A stretch of 43,173 bases of DNA from an uncultured Pseudomonadales bacterium. GTDB taxonomy: Bacteria > Pseudomonadota > Gammaproteobacteria > Pseudomonadales > Azotimanducaceae. A model generated the notes under the pieces. The model had not been told where the DNA came from. It saw only the letters and a list, made by a program, of their open reading frames with translations, and did no database searches. Positions 8,263 to 17,862 of this stretch are shown piece after piece. The number at the start of each line of letters is the position of its first letter. Position 1 is the stretch's first letter. The position numbers were made by a program, and so were the translations under genes. The stretch covers positions 1 through 43,173 of the forward strand of contig CAJJAX010000046.1 in assembly GCA_905182155.1 (NCBI GenBank), in the 5' to 3' direction.

Positions 8263-9498
8263 ATGACGCATTGGGTCCTGAGTGTCTCGTTAAGGATGGC
8301 GAGTAAACTGGGTAAAAATGCGCTCTATCAGCGCACCAATGGTCTGCCTGTGGCCGGCTTAAGCTTTGCTGTGGCGATTCTTGTGATGGTCTTATCTGTT
8401 GTGAATGGCTTCGAAGTTGCCATGCGCGAACGAGTGCTCAGTCTGTTCCCACATGTTTTAATTTATGACCGCAATCAAATGCAATTGAATCAAGCGCAAA
8501 TTGAAGTCATTGCGTCCCATGAACAAATTTTAGCAACCGCGCCCATCATGGAGATTGGCGGCATGCTCATTGCCAACGGCGCGCACCAAGGCATTTTGAT
8601 CTCTGCCATCGATCCAGTTTTAGAACCGAAGGTGAATGACTTACCCAGCTACCTCACGGGCGGGCAATGGTCGGGCCTTCTCACTGAACCTTTCAGCATG
8701 GTGATCAGCCAACAACTCGCCGACGTGCTAAAGCTAGCACTCAATGATCGGGTAACGTTGATGCTGCCGATTGCAAGCTTTTCACTTGCCGGCATTAGCA
8801 CGCGCTCTAAACGGTTTACCGTGGTTGGGATTTTTGACACCGCAACGGATTTAGATCGCGCAACCGCCTACATCAATCTCGCGGCTGGCAGCGCTTTGGG
8901 GGGGCAACGATTTCCCCAAGGGTTAAGGTTAAAGCTGAACGATCTATTTGAAGCTGCCAACGTTTTACAATCGATTTACTATGCAAACCCGGCCCAGCCC
9001 ATCTTTGGATCAAGCTGGATGAGTCGACAAGGCAGCCTGTATGCAGCCATAGGACTACAAAAACGCATTATGTTTATTTTGCTCGCACTCCTCGTGGCAG
9101 TGGCTGCATTTAATGTGACCTCGCAGCTGGTGATCTACGTTGAGGAACGCCGGTCGGATATCGCAATCCTAAAAACATTGGGCGCGAATGCTGGTGAGAT
9201 TCGGCGCATTTTCCTGTTGCAGGGTATGACACTCGGGCTAATTGGCACCAGCGCCGGGCTAGCGCTTGGTTTTATTGCTTGCGACGCGATTAACTGGGGT
9301 CTCATGGCGGTACAAAACTTCTTTCACATCAATCTACTTGAGGAATATTTTGTGCATTATCTGCCGTTTGAGCGATTGCTCTCAGATTTCCTCTGGGTCG
9401 CCTTTGTCAGTCTACTGTTGTGCTTCATCGCCAGCGTTTATCCAGCGCATCGCGCCGCTAAAATGATGATTTCGGAGGGTCTTAACGATGGATCTTGA
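8263..9498 (+). CDS. lolC: LolC, lipoprotein-releasing ABC transporter permease
   Basis: This is an inner-membrane permease of the LolCDE complex that extracts outer-membrane lipoproteins and passes them to LolA. The 411 residues show the family layout. The N-terminal segment (SLRMASKLGKNALYQRTNGLPVAG) precedes the first membrane helix AVAILVMVLSVVNGFEVAMRERVL, and a large periplasmic domain follows. The C-terminal FtsX-like part has three helices: IMFILLALLVAVAAFNVTSQLVIYV, then LKTLGANAGEIRRIFLLQGMTLGLIG, then FVSLLLCFIASVYPAHRAA. AAGGA precedes the ATG. The stop overlaps the lolD start by 11 bp. The assignment as LolC rather than LolE rests on being first in the operon. Confidence 0.93.
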   Translation: MTHWVLSVSLRMASKLGKNALYQRTNGLPVAGLSFAVAILVMVLSVVNGFEVAMRERVLSLFPHVLIYDRNQMQLNQAQIEVIASHEQILATAPIMEIGGMLIANGAHQGILISAIDPVLEPKVNDLPSYLTGGQWSGLLTEPFSMVISQQLADVLKLALNDRVTLMLPIASFSLAGISTRSKRFTVVGIFDTATDLDRATAYINLAAGSALGGQRFPQGLRLKLNDLFEAANVLQSIYYANPAQPIFGSSWMSRQGSLYAAIGLQKRIMFILLALLVAVAAFNVTSQLVIYVEERRSDIAILKTLGANAGEIRRIFLLQGMTLGLIGTSAGLALGFIACDAINWGLMAVQNFFHINLLEEYFVHYLPFERLLSDFLWVAFVSLLLCFIASVYPAHRAAKMMISEGLNDGS

Positions 9499-10183
9499 GA
9501 ACAAACCTACTTTTAGCGTTGTTGCCGAGAACATCGTCAAAACCTATCAACACGGCCAAAGCGGCGTGGTTAAGGTCTTGAGTCAGCTCGATTTAACCAT
9601 CGATCAAGGCGAGCAGGTTGCGATTACTGGGGCATCGGGCAGTGGCAAGAGCACCTTATTACAAATTCTTGCCGGACTTGAACAAGCGGACTCGGGCAAG
9701 GTCGAGTTGCTGGAACGATCGATGCACCAGATACCGGATCGAGCTTTGGCTCGATTCCGCAACCATCATCTGGGTTTTATTTACCAGTTTCACCACTTGA
9801 TCGACGATTTTACCGCGCTCGAGAACGTCGCGCTGCCGGCTAGAATTAAAGGCCTGACCGCCGCATCTGCAAATGAGCAGGCCCTGCATATTTTGGCGGA
9901 AATGGGATTATCCGACCGACTGAGCCATTTCCCTTGGCAACTCTCTGGTGGCGAACGGCAACGCTGCGCCATTGCCCGAGCGCTGATTAACCAGCCAGAA
10001 ATTGTTTTCGCGGATGAACCTACCGGCAACCTCGATCAAGAATCAGCTCATCAAGTCAGTGAACTGATGATGTCGCTGTGCCGAGCAAACGGCGCAACGT
10101 TGATTCTTGTCACCCATAACCCACAACTGGCCAGCCAAACAGACCGCCAACTCACCCTCGCCGGCGGGGCCTTGCGTTCATGA
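9488..10183 (+). CDS. lolD: LolD, lipoprotein-releasing ABC transporter ATPase
   Basis: This is the ATPase subunit of LolCDE. The 231 residues contain Walker [10 protein letters not shown] (about 49-57), the Q-loop region [20 protein letters not shown] typical of LolD, the signature [15 protein letters not shown], Walker [13 protein letters not shown] and the switch histidine in LVTHNP. It overlaps lolC by 11 bp and lolE by 4 bp (ATGA), which indicates tight translational coupling within one operon. Confidence 0.96.
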   Translation: MDLENKPTFSVVAENIVKTYQHGQSGVVKVLSQLDLTIDQGEQVAITGASGSGKSTLLQILAGLEQADSGKVELLERSMHQIPDRALARFRNHHLGFIYQFHHLIDDFTALENVALPARIKGLTAASANEQALHILAEMGLSDRLSHFPWQLSGGERQRCAIARALINQPEIVFADEPTGNLDQESAHQVSELMMSLCRANGATLILVTHNPQLASQTDRQLTLAGGALRS

Positions 10184-11400
10184 CAGATCACCCCAGAATG
10201 GTGATGCACATTGCGCTGCGCTTTTACCTCAATGGCGTCCTACAAGGGGCTGGCAGGCGTTATGTCCAATACGTGAATCGAGCGTCCGTCATTGGACTTG
10301 CCCTCGGCACGGCGGCGTTGATCATGGTGGTTGCCGTCATGAATGGCTTCGATCGAGAGCTCCAAGCCCGGTTGCTGAGTGTAACCCCGCATTTGCTGGT
10401 TTCATCGGACGCACCTGCCGAAAAAATGCTGACCGATAATGCGGTGCAGCAGGTCCAACCCTATCTGTCGGCAGAGGTCTTATTGCTCGCCGATCTTGGC
10501 GGGTTGCTCTTTCGTCTTCAAGGGTTAGCGCCCGAAGATCGCCAGGTAGGGATCATGCAAAATTCGCTCCGCAGTGGCCGGTGGTGGACAAAGCAAGACC
10601 CGGCGCCCATCATTTTAGGCGCCCCCTTGGCCGCGCGGTTTGGCTACCGACTCGGGCAATCGATTCCGGTCGCGTTGATCAAAATTGACCCCGCCACCCA
10701 TCGCATCGAGCCCCGGGTTTCGAGCTTTACCCTGATCGGCACCTATGCGCTCGGCGCAGAAACCGATCAAGCCATCGCAATCACCTCAATTTCGGCCTTG
10801 TCATCCGTGCTCGATGTTGTACCGATTCAGCGCGTGCACTTAAAAGATCCGATGGCAGTCCAGCAGGTTCAAAAAAACTTGATGCTAAAAGGCATTCAGC
10901 CCCTGAGCTCTTGGGAGCGTGAGTTCGGTGCCTTTTTCCAAGCCGTTCAGCTCGAAAAGCTTATGATGGGGCTGCTGTTATCTGTTTTGGTGGGTCTTGC
11001 ACTCATCAGCCTCACTGCGGGGATGCGCATCGTGATGCAAGAAAAACAGCACACAATTGCCATCCTCATGACCTTAGGTTTAACGCCTGCGGATTGCCGG
11101 CAGGTATTCTTGATTCAAAGCGCTTTGCTATCGCTCACGGGGATTGCGCTCGGGTCGCTGGTGGGCGTCTTGGCAGCTAGCCAACTACCGAGGCTGATGA
11201 CCCTGATTGAAGGCTTAACGGGTTTTTCGATTGTAACTGGCAGCTATTTTTCGGACTTACCCGTTGATATTCGCCTGTGGGATACCACCCTGATCATTAT
11301 CGCGGCCATCCTTGCGTGCGCCTTGGTGATGTGGCGACTGGTTCAATCGAATTTTAGACGCTCTCAAGCGGCCCAACAAAGTCCGCATCCTGGTCCCTAA
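10180..11400 (+). CDS. lolE: LolE, lipoprotein-releasing ABC transporter permease
   Basis: This is the second permease of LolCDE, 406 residues. It opens with LRFYLNGVLQGAGRRYVQYVNRASVIGLALGTAALIMVVAVMNGFDRELQ (read as two parts: cytosolic segment, then helix 1). After the periplasmic domain come helices LEKLMMGLLLSVLVGLALIS, LLSLTGIALGSLVGVLAA and TTLIIIAAILACALVMW. The ILMTLGLTPADCRQVFLIQS loop contacts LolD in this family. It shares only moderate similarity with the upstream lolC product, so this is a true C/E pair and not a recent duplication. Its stop codon overlaps the convergent DUF2062 gene by 4 bp. Confidence 0.93.
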   Translation: MTDHPRMVMHIALRFYLNGVLQGAGRRYVQYVNRASVIGLALGTAALIMVVAVMNGFDRELQARLLSVTPHLLVSSDAPAEKMLTDNAVQQVQPYLSAEVLLLADLGGLLFRLQGLAPEDRQVGIMQNSLRSGRWWTKQDPAPIILGAPLAARFGYRLGQSIPVALIKIDPATHRIEPRVSSFTLIGTYALGAETDQAIAITSISALSSVLDVVPIQRVHLKDPMAVQQVQKNLMLKGIQPLSSWEREFGAFFQAVQLEKLMMGLLLSVLVGLALISLTAGMRIVMQEKQHTIAILMTLGLTPADCRQVFLIQSALLSLTGIALGSLVGVLAASQLPRLMTLIEGLTGFSIVTGSYFSDLPVDIRLWDTTLIIIAAILACALVMWRLVQSNFRRSQAAQQSPHPGP

Positions 11401-11882
11401 TCGGACTCAGTCTCGGCTCGCGTGCCCCAGAAGAGCTGCACCCCGATAAATCCGAGTGCGCCCAGAGTGAGGCCGCAGGTTAAGCAGCCCACAACCAAGG
11501 GCAACCAGATCTCCGCCAGTCGGCTAACAAGCCAATTCCAAGACAAATCATAGGTCGATAGGTCAATCGATTGCCCCGTAACCCAAGCGCCGACTTCGAA
11601 CGCAAAATACATCATCGGCGCCATGGTAATGGGGTTGCTGATCCAAACGAGGGCAATGGCAATCGGGATATTGCAGCGTCGCCAGATGCACAATAAAAGG
11701 CAGGGCGCCATTTGAAAAGGGATCGGTAAGAAACAACAAATCGCGCCCCAGAGAACGGCTTCAGAAACGCTGTGACGATTCATATGCCAGAGATCCGCAT
11801 CGTGGATAAAATCACCAAAAAGCTGGAACAGCTTGTGATTTTGCAGTGTCTTTCGGTCGGGTAGAAAGCGTTTTAACGTCAT
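11397..11882 (-). CDS. DUF2062 membrane protein
   Basis: A 161-residue protein of the DUF2062 family. It has the family core SEAVLWGAICCFLPIPFQMAPCLLLCIWRRCNIPIA and then LVWISNPITMAPMMYFAFEVGAW, with three or four membrane helices. The N-terminus (MTLKRFLPDRKTLQNHKLF) resembles family members in Pseudomonas and Vibrio, where the gene lies between lolE and comEC as here. Function is unknown. It converges on lolE with overlapping stops. Confidence 0.88.
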   Translation of the reverse strand: MTLKRFLPDRKTLQNHKLFQLFGDFIHDADLWHMNRHSVSEAVLWGAICCFLPIPFQMAPCLLLCIWRRCNIPIAIALVWISNPITMAPMMYFAFEVGAWVTGQSIDLSTYDLSWNWLVSRLAEIWLPLVVGCLTCGLTLGALGFIGVQLFWGTRAETESD

Positions 11883-12045
11883 GTGACTCGGTAATTTCCT
11901 TCAGACAAACCGCGCGCCAATCGGAACGCCAGGCTCAAGCTATGAAACCGGTTTTCGGTAAAATCAAACGATTCTGAGCATTTGCGCACAGATTGCATCG
12001 GCTAAGACGCAGAATATATAGCATGTCGTTCTTAGATACTACGGC

Positions 12046-14289
12046 ATGGCCCTGGCTGCACTCACACTCTTATTGGTTCAGCGATGCAGCCTATTATTGG
12101 CGGCCTTGCCAAACGTTGATCTACTTTGGTTGGGCTTGCCCGCAGCAATCGCCGCGTTATGGTATCCAAGGATTAAAGCGCTAGGCTGGATTGTGATCGC
12201 TTTGCTTGTACAGTTTGAGCAGCTTTTAGTCTCGGCCGACCCAAAGCAGTTAAGTCCCTATCATCAGCAAACTTTGCGGGTGACCGCCGAGGTGACCAGT
12301 TTGATATCCCATGGCCGTTATGCTGACCGCTTCACAGCCGATATTATACAAGCGCCAACGGCGCCCAACCTAAAAGGTCATCGAATCCAACTGTTCTATA
12401 ACCCTGAAGCGCAAGCGGTTGGCATCAAGCCCGGCAGTCAAATCAAAGCCATCATCCAATTACGGGCCTTGCGGGGGCTCGTGAACGACCATGCCGGCCA
12501 TAGTCATCAGACAATGATCTTCCGGGGCATCACGGGCCGGGGTAAGTTGATCAGCCATCAGGTCATTCGTGCCCAACCGAGCCCTCTGACGTCACTGAGC
12601 ATCCGCCATAAAGTGCAGCGCTGGCTCGATGAATCGTTACCGCCGAGAAGTAGTCAGGTGATTCAAGCGATTACCATTGGCGCGACGGCAACCATGGATC
12701 GACCGCGCCGCGAACGCTTACAAGCAACCGGCACCCAACATTTAATGGTCATATCGGGGCTGCATCTGAGCCTCGTGGGCTGGGGCGTGTTTAAGATCCT
12801 ACGCTGGGTCGGGCTACCGATTACCTATTGTTTTATGCTCGCGGGCCTTGCCGTCACCGGGTACTTTTGGATCTCAGCCCAAGCGGTCTCGGTGCTGCGG
12901 GCCAGTGTCATGTGTCTACTGGTGATTATTCAAGGCTTGGCTCGTATTCGGATTGCGTTCAGCGCGATCTATTGGCTGGCGATGATCCTGACGCTTGTGC
13001 ACTCACCCTGGGTGAGTGGGTTACCGGGCTTTTGGTATTCATTTACCTGCGTCGGCGTTTTGTTGCTCATTGCCAACACACAAAGAACTGGCGCCCAAAC
13101 CTCTTGGATTCGATTCTTGCTGACCTTCAAAACCCAAGTCTTGCTCGCACTGGCAATGATCCCGCTGGGGTCAATCCTGTCGGGTTTCAGTCCCATGATC
13201 GCGCCCATCGTTAATCAGATCGCGATTCCCTTGATGTCGATTGTTATTTTGCCGCCAGCACTCGCCAGTATCTTCGTTTACCTGATGAGCGAGGCCTTTG
13301 CCGGGCAAGCGCTCGAACCCATCGCTCAGGGATTGCTAGCGGTCAGCGGCCTTGGCTTCCAATTGTTTTGGATCGTCCTCGACGTATTTTATGACCTCAG
13401 TGTCTCGCTGACCCTTGCCCGTTTACCCGTGCTGTACCTAGCCGTCGCGTTCGGCGCCTTTTTGATCGCAATCACCGGATTACGCTTACTCCCAATCGCT
13501 GCGATCGTGGCTATCTGGCTTGTTTTTTTCGCGCCCAAATTGACTCGGCCCGAACATGGCACGCTCACAATACACGTGATGGATGTCGGTCAAGGCAATA
13601 GCCTGCTGCTACAGACCGCGCAGCAAAACCTGCTTTACGATGCCGGGCCATTGTCTCGGAGCGGGTTCGATGCCGGCGCTGCCATTGTCATTCCTGAGCT
13701 GCGGGCTCTAGGCATCGATCACTTAAATCGGTTGATTATCTCCCACGGCGATGCGGATCACGCGGGCGGGCAGGGCAGCCTGGAACGCGCCCTTAAAATT
13801 GACGAGGTGATCGACCCCAATCATGTTGATTGCCAGAATCAACGCGCGTTCAATATTGATGGCGTGCGCTTTCAACTGCTCAGTTGGCAGGGGGGAACGA
13901 ACCGAAATAACCGATCTTGCCTGCTGCAGGTTCAAGGCCCTGGCTTTAGTCTCTTATTGTCTGGCGATATCGAAGTTGATGCAGAGCTCGCGCTTTTGCG
14001 TCGTCTGCAAGGTAACGTTGATTGGCTTTTGGTACCGCACCACGGCTCGAGAACCTCATCGTCCCCGGCACTCCTCAATCACGTCATGCCCAAATCGGCG
14101 GTCATCGCAGCAGGGTTCAGTAATCGCTTTCAACATCCTCACCCAGAAATCCTGGCGCGTTATCAAAATCGCCACACGCGTCTTTGGTCAACCGCCGAGC
14201 ACGGCGCGTTGACCTTCAAAGCCGATGCAAAAGGGCTACATTGGGTGTCATCGGCAAGACAAAAGCACCAAAGATTTTGGTCTGATTAG
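12046..14289 (+). CDS. comEC: ComEC/Rec2, DNA uptake channel
   Basis: ComEC is the inner-membrane channel that takes up single-stranded DNA during natural transformation. The 747 residues show an N-terminal hydrophobic and DUF4131-like region (1-200), the Competence domain with about eight membrane helices (200-500; motif GTQHLMVISGLHLSL), and a C-terminal metallo-beta-lactamase-like domain from about 505. The latter has the motifs HVMDVGQGNSLLLQ, LYDAGP, ISHGDADHAGG (metal ligands), LLLSGDIE and LLVPHHGSRTSS. All three parts are intact, so the channel is probably functional. No strong ribosome site precedes the ATG. In the usual gammaproteobacterial order exbB would come next; here 12.8 kb of other genes intervenes. 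Confidence 0.94.
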   Translation: MALAALTLLLVQRCSLLLAALPNVDLLWLGLPAAIAALWYPRIKALGWIVIALLVQFEQLLVSADPKQLSPYHQQTLRVTAEVTSLISHGRYADRFTADIIQAPTAPNLKGHRIQLFYNPEAQAVGIKPGSQIKAIIQLRALRGLVNDHAGHSHQTMIFRGITGRGKLISHQVIRAQPSPLTSLSIRHKVQRWLDESLPPRSSQVIQAITIGATATMDRPRRERLQATGTQHLMVISGLHLSLVGWGVFKILRWVGLPITYCFMLAGLAVTGYFWISAQAVSVLRASVMCLLVIIQGLARIRIAFSAIYWLAMILTLVHSPWVSGLPGFWYSFTCVGVLLLIANTQRTGAQTSWIRFLLTFKTQVLLALAMIPLGSILSGFSPMIAPIVNQIAIPLMSIVILPPALASIFVYLMSEAFAGQALEPIAQGLLAVSGLGFQLFWIVLDVFYDLSVSLTLARLPVLYLAVAFGAFLIAITGLRLLPIAAIVAIWLVFFAPKLTRPEHGTLTIHVMDVGQGNSLLLQTAQQNLLYDAGPLSRSGFDAGAAIVIPELRALGIDHLNRLIISHGDADHAGGQGSLERALKIDEVIDPNHVDCQNQRAFNIDGVRFQLLSWQGGTNRNNRSCLLQVQGPGFSLLLSGDIEVDAELALLRRLQGNVDWLLVPHHGSRTSSSPALLNHVMPKSAVIAAGFSNRFQHPHPEILARYQNRHTRLWSTAEHGALTFKADAKGLHWVSSARQKHQRFWSD

Positions 14290-14361
14290 GGGCTAGGCCT
14301 TGCAATTGAAAGGCAAAGTGTAGAACCTTGCGCGCGTTTAAACCCTCAAAAGAGACCGCAC

Positions 14362-15210
14362 TTGGACAAGCCAACCCTTATCGACCAACTCGATTTAGAA
14401 CAGATCGAGACCAATTTATTCAGAGGCACGAGCGAAGACCTCGGGACCCCACGGGTTTTTGGTGGCCAGGTGATTGGTCAGGCCCTGATCGCCGCGCTCC
14501 GTACGGTTGAGGGGCGGCATTGCCACTCACTCCACGGTTATTTTCTTCGCCCGGGTGACCCTAAACGCCCGATCATCTATGAAGTCGATCGTATTCGGGA
14601 TGGCCGGAGTTTCACCACACGACGGGTCGTGGCCATCCAAGCAGGTCAAGCCATCTTTAACATGTCTTGCAGTTTTCAGTTGTTGGAGGCGGGCCTCAGC
14701 CATCAAAGCGAGATGCCAGATGTGCCGCTGCCAGACGATATCCCGGATGATACTGACGCCATGGCGGCCCGGCTCGAGCAGTTTCCACCTATGATGCGCG
14801 AAATGATGATGCGTCAGAGCCCGATTGAACTCAAACGCGTTGAGCCTATCGATTTCCTGAACCCAGTTAAACGGGCGCCCAAACAACACACTTGGTTTCG
14901 GGCCCGACATCCCCTTGGGGACGACATCGCGATGCACCAATGCATGCTGGCTTATGCCTCGGATATGGGGATTTTGAGCACCTGCACGCTGCCCCATGGC
15001 AAATCGTTTTTGACAGGCCTGATGACCGCCAGCTTAGATCATGCAATGTGGTTTCACCGACCTTTTCGGTTCGATGAATGGATCCTGTTCGAACAAGACT
15101 CGCCAGCGGCCGGAGGCGCGCGCGGCTTCAATCGCGGCAGTATGTTTACCGAGGCCGGCCTCCTGATTGCATCCGTTGCCCAAGAGGGCTTGATCCGAGA
15201 AATTGATTGA
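14362..15210 (+). CDS. tesB: TesB, acyl-CoA thioesterase II
   Basis: TesB hydrolyses medium- to long-chain acyl-CoA to free acid and CoA. The 282 residues form the double-hotdog TesB fold. Conserved strings are LFRGTSEDLGTPRVFGGQVIGQAL near the N-terminus, SLHGYFLRPGD, RDGRSFTTRRVVAIQ, LAYASDMGIL (containing the active-site Asp near residue 200), SLDHAMWFHRPF and SVAQEGLIRE (active-site Gln region). The start is a TTG at 14362 with AAAGAGA in front of it; no ATG gives a full-length N-terminus. The downstream DUF2244 gene is convergent and only 22 bp away. Confidence 0.95.
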   Translation: MDKPTLIDQLDLEQIETNLFRGTSEDLGTPRVFGGQVIGQALIAALRTVEGRHCHSLHGYFLRPGDPKRPIIYEVDRIRDGRSFTTRRVVAIQAGQAIFNMSCSFQLLEAGLSHQSEMPDVPLPDDIPDDTDAMAARLEQFPPMMREMMMRQSPIELKRVEPIDFLNPVKRAPKQHTWFRARHPLGDDIAMHQCMLAYASDMGILSTCTLPHGKSFLTGLMTASLDHAMWFHRPFRFDEWILFEQDSPAAGGARGFNRGSMFTEAGLLIASVAQEGLIREID

Positions 15211-15232
15211 ACCCTCGACGTTAGCGATGAGA

Positions 15233-15709
15233 TCACCTTGGTGTCACCCGTTTCAAAGCCTTTACCAGCTGCTGTTTATCGGCCTGATTGAGGAACTGAC
15301 CCAGTTCTAATTCTTGGTTATGGCTGCGGATTGCAATTCGGGAGACGCCCCAGGGATGAGGCGGCGGCGATACCAGATATTTGGCCCAAAGGCGCTGATA
15401 GGTAATCGCTTCATTGGGCCGACGAAGGCCCTGCTCAATGCTGACGAGATCCTCCGAAACGGTAATCACTTCTTGACGTGTGCATTGCCGACTGCAGTAC
15501 AACATACACCCCGCCAAGGCGGCCATTTCAATGATCGAGAAGGGCAGGATCATCCAGGCGCCAGCAAACAAAAAGCCCAAGCTGACGGTGCCCGACACAG
15601 TCATCAGCGTATACAGTAGATACAAGTTAAACTGCCAGGTGCCGGACGCATTGGGGCGTAAAACAATCTGCCCGGTTTGCGTTGTGTCATCGATATCGAG
15701 CTCCACCAT
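15233..15709 (-). CDS. DUF2244 membrane protein
   Basis: A 158-residue protein with the family pattern. It opens with IVLRPNASGTWQ and then has two adjacent membrane helices around LYTLMTVSGTVSLGFLFAGAWMILPFSIIEMAALAGCMLY. A cytosolic beta-rich tail follows, with the WAKYLVSPPPHPWGVSRIAI region typical of DUF2244. The role is unknown. It lies downstream of hisC on the same strand with a 14 bp gap, so it may be the last gene of a greB-hisC-DUF2244 unit. Confidence 0.85.
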   Translation of the reverse strand: MVELDIDDTTQTGQIVLRPNASGTWQFNLYLLYTLMTVSGTVSLGFLFAGAWMILPFSIIEMAALAGCMLYCSRQCTRQEVITVSEDLVSIEQGLRRPNEAITYQRLWAKYLVSPPPHPWGVSRIAIRSHNQELELGQFLNQADKQQLVKALKRVTPR

Positions 15710-15723
15710 GACGCTGTGATCCT

Positions 15724-16833
15724 TTACCTCGAAGCCGTTGATTGACCGCCTCGGAGCAGGGCCGTGAGCTGCGCCAATAGTTGGGCGTTTTCTTGGGGTG
15801 TACCAACGGTGATACGAAGCTTGTCTTTCAATCGATCATCAGCAAAGTAGCGAACTAAGATATGCGCCGCTTTCAACCCTTCATACAGTGCTTCGGCGCT
15901 CAAAGCGCATTCCGAGGGCACCGTCGCCAACAGGAAATTGCTTTCAGAGGCCGAGACCGCAAGCCCTAGATCCTGAAGTGCGCGCTTGAGGTCATTACGG
16001 CTTGCCCGCACTTTCGCCCAGACCGATTTTGCGTAGGCTTGATCGCCTAATGCGACGTCGGCGAGCTGTTGGCTGATCGCATCAAGATTGTAGCTATCGC
16101 GGGTCTTGTGCAACATCGGTTCAATCAAATGCACGGGTCCGATGCCATAACCCACCCGCAACCCAGCAAGGCCATAGCCTTTGCTCAGCGTTCGAAGCAG
16201 GACAATGTTGTCTGACGCAATCGCCCATTGGGTCAGGTCATGGTCCTCATCTGAAACAAAGTCCACATAAGCCTCGTCAATCACGAGGATCCCTTCAATC
16301 TCAGACGCCAACACCTGCAAGGCCGCTTGGCCAATCAATCGCCCGCTCGGCGCATGGGGGTTGACGATAAACGTAAGCTGACAATGATTGGCGTTAATCT
16401 GGCTCGAAAAATTTTGGGGTAGGGACCAGTCCGCCTCCAGCGGAATCGATACCACTTTCGCATCTTGGATTGCCGTGAGTACCGGGTAGAGCGAATAGGT
16501 TGGGTCGGTCATTCCGACGCATGCACCCGGATCGACATAGGTCGTAAGCAATAACCGAAGTAATTCATCGCCACCACGCGTTGCAATCACGTTCTCGATC
16601 GCAACCTGGTGCACCGATGCCGCGGTCGATCGAAACCGATCTGCGGTGGGTTGTGGGTAACGCCTGAGTGATTCGATCCCCACGGTTGCAATCGCGTCTT
16701 GCACCTTGGGCGAGGTTGGGTAGGGACTCTCGTTGGTGTTGAGTTTTATGACGGCGACATCACTTCGTTGCTCACCTGGCACGTAGCCAGCCAGCTGCGC
16801 AATATTTTGCCGTTCAAAGCCTTTACGCTTCAT
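15724..16833 (-). CDS. hisC: Histidinol-phosphate aminotransferase
   Basis: HisC transfers an amino group from glutamate to imidazole-acetol phosphate in histidine synthesis. The 369 residues have the fold-type I landmarks: KLNTNESPYPTSPKV at the N-terminus, RYPQPTADRFR, RGGDELLRLL, FIVNPHAPSGRL (the usual NPNxPTG replaced by NPHAPSG), VIDEAYVDF, and the PLP-lysine motif RTLSKGYGLAGLRVGYG with K218. RITVGTPQEN lies at the C-terminus. NPHAPSG is the form seen in one of the two HisC lineages. AGGGA precedes the ATG, and the start overlaps the end of greB by 11 bp. No other his gene is in the window. Confidence 0.93.
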   Translation of the reverse strand: MKRKGFERQNIAQLAGYVPGEQRSDVAVIKLNTNESPYPTSPKVQDAIATVGIESLRRYPQPTADRFRSTAASVHQVAIENVIATRGGDELLRLLLTTYVDPGACVGMTDPTYSLYPVLTAIQDAKVVSIPLEADWSLPQNFSSQINANHCQLTFIVNPHAPSGRLIGQAALQVLASEIEGILVIDEAYVDFVSDEDHDLTQWAIASDNIVLLRTLSKGYGLAGLRVGYGIGPVHLIEPMLHKTRDSYNLDAISQQLADVALGDQAYAKSVWAKVRASRNDLKRALQDLGLAVSASESNFLLATVPSECALSAEALYEGLKAAHILVRYFADDRLKDKLRITVGTPQENAQLLAQLTALLRGGQSTASR

Positions 16834-17314
16834 CTGAAAATCCCTCGTAGCTCACCTCAAGTACCTCGGCAACCATTTTGCCAGCAGGGCGGTCAATAAC
16901 AACCTCATCCCCGACACTTTTGCCCAATAAAGCGCGGGCAACCGGACTATTCAAACTAATCCAACCCTGGCCCAGATCAAATTCATCCTCACCCACAATT
17001 CGAAGTGTCAGCAGCGCATCGTTGTCCGGTTGGAGTCGAACCCAAGCGCCAAAAAATATCTTATGAGTATCCTTCGGGGTTCGATCAACAACCGCCAAAA
17101 CATCGAGTCGTTTTTCAAGAAATCGAACTCTGCGGTCAATTTCTCGGAGTAACCGTTTGCCATAAATATAGTCGGCATTTTCAGACCGATCACCGAGTGC
17201 TGCAGCCGCTGCGACCTGCTGGGTGATTTTCGGTCGTTTGTCGCGCCAAAGGTACTGCAGTTCGGCTCTGAGATTACTCGCGCCCTGGGGCGTGATGTAG
17301 ACCTTTTTGCTCAC
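16823..17314 (-). CDS. greB: Transcript cleavage factor GreB
   Basis: GreB rescues backtracked RNA polymerase by stimulating transcript cleavage. The 163 residues contain the N-terminal coiled coil with the basic patch and loop acidic residues in AALGDRSENADYIYGKRLLREIDRRVRFLEKRL; the YGKRLLREID form separates GreB from GreA. The C-terminal FKBP-like domain contains RIVGEDEFDLGQGWISLNSPVARALLGK. The start is GTG. It is the first gene of the minus-strand unit with hisC. Confidence 0.94.
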   Translation of the reverse strand: MSKKVYITPQGASNLRAELQYLWRDKRPKITQQVAAAAALGDRSENADYIYGKRLLREIDRRVRFLEKRLDVLAVVDRTPKDTHKIFFGAWVRLQPDNDALLTLRIVGEDEFDLGQGWISLNSPVARALLGKSVGDEVVIDRPAGKMVAEVLEVSYEGFSDEA

Positions 17315-17566
17315 CTTGATGCCCTCGCTAACTCATATTGACCCGAAGCACGATTGTCGGGGTTTGATTAGGATCCTTCGTCATCGGTAAAAATCGGTTT
17401 TTAGTCCTGCTACAGCCCCCTCATTCCCGGGCGCTCGCGCGGAAATAAAGTATCCGCAGGTCATTGCAAACCACAGCCCAAGGCTCTGCCCTTGGCCGAC
17501 AACCCGATGCCAACGCTGAATACGCGCTGATTCTTGCCCGCTCGCCATCCATCCTCCTTGACTCGT

Positions 17567-17606
17567 CATCACACCATCACACCATCACACCATCACACCA
17601 TCACAC
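17567..17606. repeat. Five perfect tandem copies of CATCACAC
   Basis: The octamer CATCACAC is repeated five times without a mismatch, upstream of clpB and outside any ORF. An 8-bp unit is not a multiple of three. Perfect short arrays like this are prone to copy-number change. Confidence 0.95.
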
Positions 17607-17773
17607 CGAGCAGGCGATTGACCTAAAACATCGCCGCTCGGTTCGGCCGCCGGTGGTAGCGCCGGTGACTCACAAAGCTGTAACTTAAAATTAACATCCT
17701 TCATTATGCGACACTGCATGCCTGCAGGCCGGGTCGGGTCACGAAAGCGTCTCGCCCAGTCAAAGCGATTGCC

Positions 17774-17803
17774 CTTGAATTCTCAACCGAGGGTATTATA
17801 CAT
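17774..17803 (+). promoter_or_regulatory. clpB: Candidate promoter of clpB
   Basis: CTTGAA (17774-17779) is followed after 17 bp by TATACAT (17797-17803), about 60 bp before the clpB ATG. CTTGAA is also the sigma32 -35 consensus, but the downstream box looks like a housekeeping -10 rather than the CCCCAT form of heat-shock promoters. Confidence 0.4.
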
Positions 17804-17862
17804 AAGGTCTGAGGCGAAAAACTTGCCAGGTTAACAGATTACCGAATCACTGAGGGTGAACG

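Larger units (their letters stand above)
17315..17862. other. Long intergenic region between greB and clpB
   Basis: This 548 bp stretch has no supportable gene. It holds a five-copy octamer repeat, a short CCAAGG/CCTTGG hairpin near 17478-17495, and a promoter-like sequence shortly before clpB. Confidence 0.6.

Noticed and set aside
17567..17606. CATCACAC array as a CRISPR or integron repeat
   Set aside because: The unit is 8 bp with no spacers; it is a simple tandem repeat.
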